A stretch of DNA of 34,008 nt from COE1 sp036310845 (GTDB lineage: Bacteria; Bacillota; Clostridia; Lachnospirales; Lachnospiraceae): assembly GCA_036310845.1 (NCBI GenBank), contig JAXJRB010000062.1, forward strand, positions 1-34,008, in the 5' to 3' direction. Every line of letters starts with the position of its first letter. The stretch's first letter is position 1. Both the position numbers and the translations under genes were made by a program. Of the stretch, positions 7,076 to 14,751 are shown one piece after another. The notes beneath the pieces are model-generated. The model did no database searches. It saw only the letters and a program-made list of their open reading frames with translations, and was not told the DNA's origin.

Positions 7076-9154
7076 CTAAAATTGATTATGTTCTTTCATA
7101 CATTGGATGAAATCGTCTAAAGGAATCGGCTTACTATACAGATATCCCTGATACCAATGACATCCAAGAGCCTGTAACAAATCTCTTTGTTCTGTTGTTT
7201 CTACATACTCGGCAATAACTTTAATGTTCAGTTCTTTTCCTAATTCTACAATAGAAGAGATTATTTTTTGATTGGTTTCATTTTCTATTATATTTTTCAC
7301 TAAGGAGCCATCTAGCTTTACAACTCCAAAGTAATTCGATTGTAAATAAATGAGAGAAGTATGTCCCATTCCAAAATCATCAATCAATAAGGTATGTCCT
7401 AAGTTGTTCAAACGTTTCAGTTTTTCTGTAACGAAGTCAGCATTTGATATAACGTCCTGTTCGGTGATTTCAAGCCACATATATTTTGCTGGTATATCAT
7501 ATTTACGTAAACAGGAACCAATACATGTTTCGATATCCCATAAAAGAGATTTACTGGTAATATTAATGGATATTTTAAAGTCACCATCATATTCTTCAGA
7601 AGTCTTTTTGATGGCGCGGCCTGCCATATCAAAGATATATTCTTCTAACTGTTGTAGGATACCACCTTCTTTTGCAAGATGAATAATAAGTGGAGGATAA
7701 ATAAATCCATACAAAGGATGAATCCAACGAAGTAACGCCTCTGCACCTAGACATTTTCCAGTATCGTCCATTTGTGGTTGATATAATAAGAATAGTATAT
7801 CCTCCTTAATAGAAGTTTTTAAATCTTCTAATAACATGCGGAAAATTTGTCCTTGACTATCTGCTCTAGTTAAAAATTGAGGAACTTCATTCATTAATTC
7901 ATCATTTTGAAGATCGTTAACAATGATATTAATTTTGTCTTTGGCAATAGTTTCCTGAACTTGTTTATGCATTTTGATGAATGGGTAATAGATAGCCATT
8001 CCGATCATGATACAAGTGATTTGAAGCAACGAGCCACGTATGGACCCAGTTCCAAGATATCCACTTAAAATAAATGGGGTAGACCATGCAACTTCATGGA
8101 TAATTGGAGGAACCAAACCAATATACGTTACCCAATATGCTAACGTATATATAACAATAGGTGTCAGAATAAAAGGTATGGCTAATATGGGATTTAGCAC
8201 AATTGGTATTCCAAAATTGAGTACCTCATTTAAGTTAAAAATAACGGTAGGGGATGCCAGTTTGGCATAATTACTCATGCGATCCTTTCTAAAAAAGAAT
8301 AAAAGTACTAAAAGCACACAGATGGTAGTTCCGCAACCACCCATTACAACATAAGTATCAAAAAAGCTTTTGCTAAAAATGATATTTTCAGTAACAACAG
8401 AAAACATGCCCTGAGCAACAGGCTCTAATACATGGCTTCCGTGGAAACCGCATATCCATAAGAGATGTAATAAAAAAGTATATAACAGGCCTGAGCTGAA
8501 GTTATTATCAATATTTGCAAATAAATTACAGGATGTATTAGTAAACAATTCATTTAAATTTCTTACACCTGTGAGAAAATATAGTAACTGAGTCAACTTA
8601 ACAACAAGGCAAATAACCAATGCCATAGGTATGAGGGTATTAATTGCATTGGTGCAGATGACATTCATTCCTAAGGAGTATTTTTTTAGTGAAAAAATAG
8701 TTATTCGTTTGATTTTATCATAGCAAAAGCAAGAAAACATAGTAATGAATATTGCAGAAAAGCTACCTTTCGCACCTAATGCTTCAAAATTAAAATGTTC
8801 ACTTGCAATATGTAGCTGGGCACTATAGGAACCTAAAGCAACAATAATATATAAACCTACTTTATCAGTTGTTTCATTATTTTCCATGCCATAGCACAAA
8901 CTAAGAGCAATGACCAATGCAAGAGAGAAAAGTCCGAAAGTTCCTTGATAGATGGCATCAAGAACAATATAGAGTTGCTTTAATAATGGAGAAAGTGAGT
9001 CATAATTTATAAAGGGAAGATTTATGAAAGCGCACGAAATACCACCTATGAGAACAAGTGGAATCATCATAGTTAAACCATTACGAATAATGGTTAAAAA
9101 AATGTTATTTTCTATTTTAAATGTGATTTGTTTAATTTTTTCTTTAGAAGGCAT
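7076..9154 (-). CDS. EIIC-like membrane domain fused to an EAL c-di-GMP phosphodiesterase
   Basis: A 692-residue fusion. Residues 1 to about 415 resemble the sugar-channel subunit EIIC of the lactose/cellobiose PTS family: about ten membrane helices, a CGFHGSHVLEP loop and NFGIPIVLNPILAIPFILTP. The sugar-binding NEP motif reads NEV, so transport may be lost and the domain may only sense. The rest is an EAL domain with the catalytic set visible: EALLRW, SINIT, LEITEQD, LIDDFG, VKLD, AEYVE and YQGYLYSKP, so hydrolysis of c-di-GMP is expected. No EIIA or EIIB is encoded nearby. The start at 9154 has GGAG 8 bases upstream; an ATG 84 bp further upstream lacks support. Confidence 0.9.
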   Translation of the reverse strand: MPSKEKIKQITFKIENNIFLTIIRNGLTMMIPLVLIGGISCAFINLPFINYDSLSPLLKQLYIVLDAIYQGTFGLFSLALVIALSLCYGMENNETTDKVGLYIIVALGSYSAQLHIASEHFNFEALGAKGSFSAIFITMFSCFCYDKIKRITIFSLKKYSLGMNVICTNAINTLIPMALVICLVVKLTQLLYFLTGVRNLNELFTNTSCNLFANIDNNFSSGLLYTFLLHLLWICGFHGSHVLEPVAQGMFSVVTENIIFSKSFFDTYVVMGGCGTTICVLLVLLFFFRKDRMSNYAKLASPTVIFNLNEVLNFGIPIVLNPILAIPFILTPIVIYTLAYWVTYIGLVPPIIHEVAWSTPFILSGYLGTGSIRGSLLQITCIMIGMAIYYPFIKMHKQVQETIAKDKINIIVNDLQNDELMNEVPQFLTRADSQGQIFRMLLEDLKTSIKEDILFLLYQPQMDDTGKCLGAEALLRWIHPLYGFIYPPLIIHLAKEGGILQQLEEYIFDMAGRAIKKTSEEYDGDFKISINITSKSLLWDIETCIGSCLRKYDIPAKYMWLEITEQDVISNADFVTEKLKRLNNLGHTLLIDDFGMGHTSLIYLQSNYFGVVKLDGSLVKNIIENETNQKIISSIVELGKELNIKVIAEYVETTEQRDLLQALGCHWYQGYLYSKPIPLDDFIQCMKEHNQF

Positions 9155-9392
9155 TACAATTCTCCAATCAAATTTATTTAGAAACCAAAGTATAAAATTA
9201 CTATTAATATAATACCACAAACTGTATATGCAATACAATAAAATGACAATAAATTTATAAAATGGGTATTGTTATTGTTCTAAAGAGATTATCATGTCAT
9301 TTATAGAGGAATGCGTGGAAAGAATATCTGAAATGTTATAGCCCACATATTGAGAATCAGATTAAGCTGATGTATATTGCAGCGAAATATGA
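9155..9392. other. AT-rich spacer without a convincing gene
   Basis: This stretch holds the 5' region of the EIIC-EAL gene (minus strand) and short open frames without ribosome binding sites. A minus-strand promoter is likely here but several weak candidates compete, so none is named. Confidence 0.4.
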
Positions 9393-9461
9393 ACCACTTA
9401 ACCGATAATTCGTATCACTTACTTTCTAGATATAGAAAGATGTTCTTTATTAATATAAAAT
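9393..9461 (+). promoter_or_regulatory. LytTR-type promoter before the broken flavoprotein gene
   Basis: ACCACTTA (9393-9400) and ATCACTTA (9414-9421), 21 bp apart; 11-bp gap; -35 TAGAAA (9433-9438); 17-bp spacer; -10 TAAAAT (9456-9461). Same spacing as the other two copies. Confidence 0.75.
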
Positions 9462-9540
9462 TACAATTGTTTAGGGAAAGTCGAAGCAAGTGCGACTGAG
9501 ACGGTAAGAATCTTATTTAGAAGAGAAAGAGGTTATGCAG

Positions 9541-9786
9541 ATGAGTTTACTAATTATAAATACAATGTCAGAGGATGATGCATCTGCGCAAAATTGTATT
9601 CAACAGTTGATAAAGGATAAGCAGGATTATAAGGTGATTCATACAGAGAATATGAAAATTAGTCCTTGTATCGGATGTAATGTCTGTTGGTTAAAAACTC
9701 CGGGAATCTGTGCGATTAAGGATGATTATGAGGAGATACTAAAGGCATATTTACAATATGATACGGTGCTATTATCCTTGCACTGA
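9541..9786 (+). pseudogene. Truncated NAD(P)H-dependent flavin reductase / iron-sulfur flavoprotein
   Basis: About 80 N-terminal residues of a flavodoxin-fold oxidoreductase. The Cys cluster PCIGCNVCWLKTPGICAIKDD (shared by iron-sulfur flavoproteins and related NADPH-FMN reductases) is intact, followed by the second strand at QYDTVLL. Then the frame runs into a stop where family members continue for another 90-110 residues. From about 9762 the DNA instead encodes the tail of a CPBP-family protein in another frame, so an internal deletion joined two genes. The ATG at 9541 has AGAGG 8 bases upstream. It lies behind a LytTR-type promoter, so the promoter outlived the gene. A product would lack most of the FMN site. 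Confidence 0.75.
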
Positions 9787-9935
9787 CATGGGGAATCGGT
9801 CATTTCTTTACTAAAGATATCGTGACAGGAATTCTTTGTATAATTTCCGGTTTTGCATTTGGAAGTGTCTATTTACTGACCAATCGTGATATTCGAAAGA
9901 CGTTTCCGCTTGTGTTGGTAATGTTTGTGTTATAA
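9762..9935 (+). pseudogene. C-terminal remnant of a CPBP-family intramembrane protease
   Basis: Frame shifted by two bases relative to the preceding flavoprotein fragment. The 57 codons read as a hydrophobic tail with TWGIGHFFTKDIVTGIL and GFAFGSVYLLTNRDIRK, which fits the last motifs (conserved His, then the GxxxGxxYLLT segment) of CPBP/Abi membrane proteases. There is no start codon or ribosome binding site. It stops 16 bp before the MarR -35. Confidence 0.65.
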
Positions 9936-9951
9936 GTGGATGAATATTTTC

Positions 9952-10010
9952 TTGACAAACAAGTAGTTCGGTTGTAGAATTAAATTACTTCGAACACAGA
10001 AGTAATTTAA
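9952..10010 (+). promoter_or_regulatory. MarR promoter with perfect operator palindrome
   Basis: -35 TTGACA (9952-9957), 17-bp spacer, -10 TAGAAT (9975-9980), then TTAAATTACTTC (9980-9991) and its exact complement GAAGTAATTTAA (9999-10010) around 7 bases. A repressor bound here would cover the start site, the usual design of MarR autorepression. Confidence 0.85.
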
Positions 10011-10028
10011 AAGATGGAGGGTTTATAG

Positions 10029-10517
10029 ATGAATAAGCAGGATGAGTTGAGATTGCAGGAGGATGCATTTCAGTTCATTGAAGAGATAAAAGAATTACTG
10101 TCACCTGACATCTGGAATAGTATTTTATTAAACTGTTCTAAAAATGAAATATTAATTTTTTGGCTTTTATATCGTAAGACAGAAGCGAATATGACAGAAA
10201 TTGCCGAATACATTCATGTTCCTCTTAATACTGCAACAGGAATTGTAGGAAAGCTGGAAAAGAATGAGTTTATTACAAGGGAAAGGCTGAAAGAGGATAA
10301 ACGAGTAGTAGTGATACGACTTACGCAAAAGGGAAATGCACATGTAAAGGCATTGGTAGATGAGATTACTTATTATGCGATACAAACAATTTCTACTTTT
10401 TCAAAGGAAGAGATGGAGTTATTCTTTAAAATGTCTAAAAGAGTTGTGGAAGTATTAAAACAGGGACATAAAAAGGAAGAAAAGAAAAATACCATTCGAA
10501 AAATTATAATAGAGTAG
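10029..10517 (+). CDS. MarR-family transcriptional regulator
   Basis: A 162-residue winged-helix protein with the MarR order of elements: N-terminal dimer helix, helix-turn-helix at about residues 55-78 (MTEIAEYIHVPLNTATGIVGKLEK), wing with the conserved DKRVVVIRLTQKG stretch (about 90-104), then a C-terminal dimerisation helix and a basic tail. The ATG follows a GATGGAGGG site. It is read from a consensus promoter that overlaps a perfect palindrome. A site with the same 6-7-6 layout lies before the ArsA-like operon 60 bp downstream, so that operon is the likely target. The ligand is unknown. Confidence 0.92.
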   Translation: MNKQDELRLQEDAFQFIEEIKELLSPDIWNSILLNCSKNEILIFWLLYRKTEANMTEIAEYIHVPLNTATGIVGKLEKNEFITRERLKEDKRVVVIRLTQKGNAHVKALVDEITYYAIQTISTFSKEEMELFFKMSKRVVEVLKQGHKKEEKKNTIRKIIIE

Positions 10518-10535
10518 AAATTCTTTACAAAAAGA

Positions 10536-10566
10536 AGGCAGTTCATGATGAAAATCAGAACTGCCT
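10536..10566. other. Stem-loop after the MarR gene
   Basis: AGGCAGTTC (10536-10544) and GAACTGCCT (10558-10566) around 13 bases, with no T run on the plus strand. It may end MarR transcripts weakly or protect the 3' end. Confidence 0.5.
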
Positions 10567-10580
10567 ATATCAAAGCGAAA

Positions 10581-10599
10581 TACTTCGGAAGCCGAAATA
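10581..10599. promoter_or_regulatory. Candidate MarR box upstream of the ArsA-like operon
   Basis: TACTTC, 7 bases, GAAATA. The MarR operator core at 9986-10004 is TACTTC, 7 bases, GAAGTA: same half-site and same spacer length with one mismatch. A further near-palindrome, TTATTCGAAATAA, follows at 10604-10616. Confidence 0.55.
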
Positions 10600-10632
10600 T
10601 TCATTATTCGAAATAAGTAAATATACAATGAT

Positions 10633-10661
10633 ATGAAAGAATGACGGTTTAAAAATATAAT
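10633..10661 (+). promoter_or_regulatory. Candidate promoter of the ArsA-like operon
   Basis: -10 TATAAT (10656-10661) with a weak -35 ATGAAA (10633-10638) at 17 bp. A second -10-like TACAAT lies at 10624-10629 without a clear -35. Confidence 0.45.
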
Positions 10662-10688
10662 ACTTCATAAAACGAAAGGAGAAGAAAA

Positions 10689-11867
10689 ATGAGCAAAATA
10701 TATATTTTTACAGGTAAGGGCGGTGTTGGCAAGAGTAGTGTAGCTGCAGCACATGCCGTAAAGAGTGCCCTAGAGGGTAAGAGAACAATATTGGTAAGTA
10801 CAGATATGGCTCATAATCTGGGAGATATTTTCGAGGTTAATCCTGAGAAAGAACCATTAACAGTGATGGAGAACCTGGACATTTATGAGATTGACCCGGA
10901 ATATGTTATGGAGCATGATTTTAAAGATATTGCAAGCTGTGTTTCCAATATGCTATCTGATGTACAAAGCAATGATTGGAGTGATATGGGAATAGCTCCC
11001 GGAATGGAAGAGTTGTTTTCCTTGCTAAAAATTTCGGAAATACAAAAAGAGGGCAGGTATGACAGAATTATCGTTGACTGTGCTCCAACAGGAGAAACCT
11101 TATCGTTATTAAAGTTTCCTGAACTACTCTCATGGTATATGGAGAAGCTGTTTCCGGTTGGCAAGATTGCAGTCAGACTGTTATCACCGATATCAAAAGC
11201 AGCTTTGCGGATTGAGTTGCCGAGTAAAAAGGCAATGAATGATATAGAAAGGCTTTATATTAAGCTTCAGGAGCTTCAGGAATTGTTTAAAGACAGAGAT
11301 AAAACAAGTATTCGAATCGTTACAATTCCTGAAAAGATGGTAGTAGAGGAAACGAAGCGGAATTATATGTATATGAATCTATATAACTATAATGTTGACG
11401 GATTGTATATCAATCGTGTTCTGCCAAGGGACATTGAGAACCCGTTTTTTAGTCAGTGGTTACAGATACAGGAAAAATATATGAACCAACTCTATGAAAG
11501 TTTTGGAATGTTACCTATTTATACGATTCCTTGGTACGAAGAGGAGTTAAAGGGACAGATGGCGATAAATAGAATGGCGAAAGAAGCATTGAGAGATTCC
11601 GATATTTTTGATATAAAAACCATTCATGAGAGAGAAGTGTTTACCAAAAATGAAAAAGGTTATTTGCTGAATGTCATTCTGACAGGAGCAGATAAAAAAG
11701 ATATGGATTTATATCAATCAAGAACGGATATTGTAGTGAAGCTAAAGAACTTTAAACGTAATATTCCACTTCCGAATATACTTAGGGATTATTTGATTAC
11801 ATCTGCAAAGTTAGAAGAAGGAGTATTGCATATTCAGTTTGAAAAAGGAGAGGAAACACATGAGTAG
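10689..11867 (+). CDS. ArsA/Get3-like ATPase, first of a tandem pair
   Basis: A 392-residue deviant-Walker ATPase of the ArsA/TRC40 family. P-loop TGKGGVGKSS (residues 8-17), switch I STDMAHNLGD with the catalytic Asp39 (Pro of the usual DPAH is Met), and switch II VDCAPTGETLSLL (129-141). The C-terminal 65 residues (about 322-388) look like the HSP20-like beta domain found on many bacterial ArsA proteins. The arsenite-binding Cys set of ArsA and the CxxC zinc motif of Get3 are absent, and no arsB, arsR or arsC is near, so arsenite export is unlikely. An AAAGGAGAAG site precedes the ATG. The next gene overlaps by 8 bp and a second ArsA-like gene follows. Client protein handling, as in Get3, is the best guess. 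Confidence 0.9.
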   Translation: MSKIYIFTGKGGVGKSSVAAAHAVKSALEGKRTILVSTDMAHNLGDIFEVNPEKEPLTVMENLDIYEIDPEYVMEHDFKDIASCVSNMLSDVQSNDWSDMGIAPGMEELFSLLKISEIQKEGRYDRIIVDCAPTGETLSLLKFPELLSWYMEKLFPVGKIAVRLLSPISKAALRIELPSKKAMNDIERLYIKLQELQELFKDRDKTSIRIVTIPEKMVVEETKRNYMYMNLYNYNVDGLYINRVLPRDIENPFFSQWLQIQEKYMNQLYESFGMLPIYTIPWYEEELKGQMAINRMAKEALRDSDIFDIKTIHEREVFTKNEKGYLLNVILTGADKKDMDLYQSRTDIVVKLKNFKRNIPLPNILRDYLITSAKLEEGVLHIQFEKGEETHE

Positions 11868-12072
11868 TGAGATGATAAGACGATTCATGGTAGCTGCTGA
11901 CTATCAGAAAAAAGCAATCAGGGCATTATTTCCGGAAGAGATGAGTGGACATCTGGATGTGATAGAGAAAGAAGTAAAGGCGATGTTTGCGGAGCTTGTA
12001 ATGGAAGTAGGAGAAGAACACAAGGAAACCACGGAAGAAAATAAAAAGACAAAGAAGGTAGATATATTATGA
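11860..12072 (+). CDS. 70-residue helical protein between the two ArsA-like ATPases
   Basis: Unrecognised protein. Residues 1-50 are predicted helical with an amphipathic pattern (MIRRFMVAADYQKKAIRALF, then HLDVIEKEVKAMFAELVMEV); the tail is a run of Glu, Thr and Lys and is probably disordered. There is no Cys, signal peptide or membrane helix. The start at 11860 has AAGGAGAGG 7 bases upstream; an ATG 21 bp earlier has no site. It overlaps the upstream gene by 8 bp and the downstream gene by 4 bp (ATGA), so it is translationally coupled to both ATPases. A subunit or adaptor of the ATPase complex is inferred from this layout only. Confidence 0.85.
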   Translation: MSSEMIRRFMVAADYQKKAIRALFPEEMSGHLDVIEKEVKAMFAELVMEVGEEHKETTEENKKTKKVDIL

Positions 12073-13220
12073 GAATAATTATTTATACAGGAAAAGGCGG
12101 AGTAGGGAAAACAAGTATGGCAGCTGCAACAGCATGCAGAATCGCGCAAGAAGGAAAAAAGGTTCTGATTATGAGTACGGATCAGGCTCATAGCTTAGGG
12201 GATTCTTTTGAGAAAGAGCTTGGAAAAACGCCTGTAAAAATAACAGATAATCTTGATGGATTGGAGATTGATACCGTATATGAAGGTGAAAAATGTTGGG
12301 GAAATCTAAAAGAATATTTTAAACAATTGTTAACTATGAGAGGAGAAGCAGGAATAGAAATGGAGGAGCTTTTGGTTTTTCCGGGATTGGAAGAATTGTT
12401 CTCTCTGTTTAAGATTTTGGAAATTTATGAGGAAGGTTACTACGACACTTTACTTGTGGATTGCGCACCAACAGGGGAGACATTAGCGCTATTGAAATAT
12501 CCTGAAAAGTTCTCAAATTTGATTCAAAAGGTTCTTCCGATTAAGAAAAAGGGAGTAAAATTTGTGGGACCGGCAGTGGAAAAGACAATGAAAATACCAA
12601 TGCCCGGAGAGGAAGTCTTTGATGATATTGAATATTTAATGGAAAAGTTGGAAAAGCTTCAGAATCTGATGTTGAATAAAGAGGTTGTAAGCTTACGAGT
12701 TGTTACAACACCGGAGCAAATTGTAGTAAAAGAAGCAAAACGCAATGTTAGTTGCTTATATCTTTATAATTATAATGTGGATGCGATAATTGTGAATCGT
12801 ATTTATCCAAGTCACGCTATGGAAGGATATTTTAACAAGTGGATAGAAATGCAGGAAAAATCGCTTCATGATATCAAGGAGAGCTTTCACGATATCCCCT
12901 GCTTTTTTGTGGAACTGCTGGCCAAGGAATTGTGTGGTGTTTCGACCTTAAAGGAGGTTGCAGCAACTATGTATGGTGAAAAGAACCCAAATGATATTTT
13001 GTTCCAAGAGGAAATATATAAAATAGATAGTAAAGAAAAAACATTACGCATTTATTTACCATTTGCCGAGAAAGCGGAATTATCTTTAAAACAAACAGAG
13101 GATGAACTGGTGATTGGAATTAAAAATGAAATTCGCCGTTTTTATATACCACAAGTGTTTTTGAAAGAGGAGATAAAAGGAGCAAAGTATGAGGATGGAT
13201 ATTTAACTATTCAGTTTTAG
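12069..13220 (+). CDS. ArsA/Get3-like ATPase, second of a tandem pair
   Basis: A 383-residue paralogue of the gene at 10689 with the same layout: P-loop TGKGGVGKTS (7-16), switch I STDQAHSLGD (Asp38 kept, Pro replaced by Gln), VDCAPTGETLALL, a conserved YNYNVDAIIVNRI loop, and an HSP20-like C-terminal domain (about 315-383) ending YLTIQF. No CxxC is present. It starts inside the stop of the 70-residue protein gene. The paralogues diverge most between P-loop and switch II, consistent with a heterodimer in which each subunit has its own client or partner face; that is inference. Tandem Get3-like pairs are also known in mycobacteria (BagA/BagB), but without a small gene between them as far as I recall. 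A terminator follows. Confidence 0.9.
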   Translation: MRIIIYTGKGGVGKTSMAAATACRIAQEGKKVLIMSTDQAHSLGDSFEKELGKTPVKITDNLDGLEIDTVYEGEKCWGNLKEYFKQLLTMRGEAGIEMEELLVFPGLEELFSLFKILEIYEEGYYDTLLVDCAPTGETLALLKYPEKFSNLIQKVLPIKKKGVKFVGPAVEKTMKIPMPGEEVFDDIEYLMEKLEKLQNLMLNKEVVSLRVVTTPEQIVVKEAKRNVSCLYLYNYNVDAIIVNRIYPSHAMEGYFNKWIEMQEKSLHDIKESFHDIPCFFVELLAKELCGVSTLKEVAATMYGEKNPNDILFQEEIYKIDSKEKTLRIYLPFAEKAELSLKQTEDELVIGIKNEIRRFYIPQVFLKEEIKGAKYEDGYLTIQF

Positions 13221-13241
13221 AATTTAGAGAATAGTACAGAG

Positions 13242-13271
13242 AAAAGAGATGCAAGTCACTTGCTCTTTTTT
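13242..13271 (+). terminator. Rho-independent terminator of the ArsA-like operon
   Basis: AAAAGAGatGCAAG, loop TCA, CTTGCTCTTTTTT: a bulged stem ending in a T run. The LytTR box of the next promoter starts at once after it. Confidence 0.8.
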
Positions 13272-13340
13272 ACCACTTATCCGAATAGAGTGACCACTTA
13301 CTTGTAAGCCCTAGAAACGGGGGAAAAAATACTATATACT
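13272..13340 (+). promoter_or_regulatory. LytTR-type promoter of the MFS gene
   Basis: ACCACTTA (13272-13279) and ACCACTTA (13293-13300), 21 bp apart; 11-bp gap; -35 TAGAAA (13312-13317), the same hexamer as at 9433; 17-bp spacer; -10 TATACT (13335-13340). Confidence 0.8.
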
Positions 13341-13369
13341 TAAAAACAATTCAAGAAAGAGAATAAATT

Positions 13370-14677
13370 TTGAGAAACAGAAAGGATACAAGTAAGAAAA
13401 TGTGGAGTCGTAATTTTTTAATGGTTGTAATAGGACAGATTATATCGTTGTTTGGTAATGCGGTTTTAAGATTTGCGTTGCCGTTGTATTTGCTGAATGA
13501 AACAGGTTCAGCAGCATTATTTGGAGTGGTAAGTGCCTGTGCATTTATCCCTATGATTGTATTAAGTCCGGTTGGAGGGATTTTTGCAGATCGTGTGAAC
13601 AAGAGAAATATTATGGTAGTGCTTGACTTTTCAACTGCCATTTTGGTTTTTGGTGTGATTGTGTTGTTGGGCAAGATGAATCTGGTAGCACTTTTGCTTG
13701 GAGCAATGTTTCTGCTATATGGTATTCAGGGAGCATATCAGCCGGCAGTACAGGCAAGTATGCCTGCGTTATTGGCGGAAGAACATATTATGCAGGGAAA
13801 TGCAGTGATTAATCTGGTAAGCTCTTTTTCGGGCTTGATTGGACCGGTTGTCGGCGGAGCATTATTTGGCTTTTACGGGATTATGCCGATTCTCTATGTA
13901 AGTGTTGTATGTTTTGTATTGTCTGCCGTTATGGAGATATTCATTCAGATTCCTTATGAGAAGAAGCAGGCACAGGGGAATATTTTTGCAATCGGCTTTG
14001 GTGATTTGAAGGAAAGCTTTCACTATATGAGTAAAGAACAGCCGTTAATTATGAGATTATCTTTTGCTGTTGCAGCAATTAATATGATTTTAAGTGCACT
14101 AATGATTATCGGTATGCCGGTTATTGTTACACAGATGTTGGCATTTGACAGTGAAACAGCTAATCGTTTATACGGCTATGCAGAAGGGATCATGGCTATG
14201 GGCTCGCTTTGCGGTGGAATTGGTGCCGGAGTGTTTGCAGGAAAAATAAAGACTAAAAACGGATATTTGTTGTTGTTCTTTGATGCTTTGACTTTAATTC
14301 CGATAGGAGTTGCATTGTTACTTCCAATACCTGCAATGGTTGCTTATGTTGTGATTTTGGCAAGCTGTTTTGTCATGATGTTTTTGGCAACACTGTTTTC
14401 CATTCAGCTTATGTCATATTTGCAAATTATTGTTCCGTCAGAGCTGATTGGCAAGGTAATCTCCTGTGCGATGTGCATTGGAATGTGTGCTTCCCCGATT
14501 GGCCAGGCGATTTACGGAGCGTTATTTGAAGGAATGAGAAACGGCATTTATCTTGTGTTTTATGCAGCGGCGGCATTGACGGTACTGTTGGCTTTTGGAT
14601 TAAAGAAGTCATTTGTAGAACTGGAACAGATTGTGGATGGTAAAGAATCTGAAAATATGCATAAAAAAACAGCGTAA
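13370..14677 (+). CDS. Major facilitator superfamily exporter
   Basis: A 435-residue protein with about 12 membrane helices. Helix 1 reads FLMVVIGQIISLFGNAVLRFALPLYLL and the helix 2-3 loop GGIFADRVNKRNIMVV is the MFS motif A (GxxADRxxRR type), as in the MefA/tetracycline-type drug:H+ antiporters common in Clostridia. The start is a TTG at 13370 with AGAAAGAGA 9 bases upstream and about 23 bases from the inferred transcript start. The first ATG (13400) is 14 bases from its AAAGGA and would trim the N-terminus by ten residues. The gene lies behind a LytTR-type promoter, so it is probably induced by one of the two LytTR regulators in the window. Confidence 0.9.
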   Translation: MRNRKDTSKKMWSRNFLMVVIGQIISLFGNAVLRFALPLYLLNETGSAALFGVVSACAFIPMIVLSPVGGIFADRVNKRNIMVVLDFSTAILVFGVIVLLGKMNLVALLLGAMFLLYGIQGAYQPAVQASMPALLAEEHIMQGNAVINLVSSFSGLIGPVVGGALFGFYGIMPILYVSVVCFVLSAVMEIFIQIPYEKKQAQGNIFAIGFGDLKESFHYMSKEQPLIMRLSFAVAAINMILSALMIIGMPVIVTQMLAFDSETANRLYGYAEGIMAMGSLCGGIGAGVFAGKIKTKNGYLLLFFDALTLIPIGVALLLPIPAMVAYVVILASCFVMMFLATLFSIQLMSYLQIIVPSELIGKVISCAMCIGMCASPIGQAIYGALFEGMRNGIYLVFYAAAALTVLLAFGLKKSFVELEQIVDGKESENMHKKTA

Positions 14678-14751
14678 TTTACCGATATATATTATGTGAG
14701 CAAGGCAGAAAAGATATTTTCAAATGTTTTCTATTTGAGAGAGGGAAAAAG

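Noticed and set aside
9933..9940. TAAGTGGA near the MarR promoter as another LytTR box
   Set aside because: It is a single, reversed copy with no partner 21 bp away on either side and does not fit the promoter spacing.
10689..13220. Arsenite resistance operon
   Set aside because: The arsenite-binding cysteines of ArsA are missing and no arsB, arsC, arsD or arsR is present.
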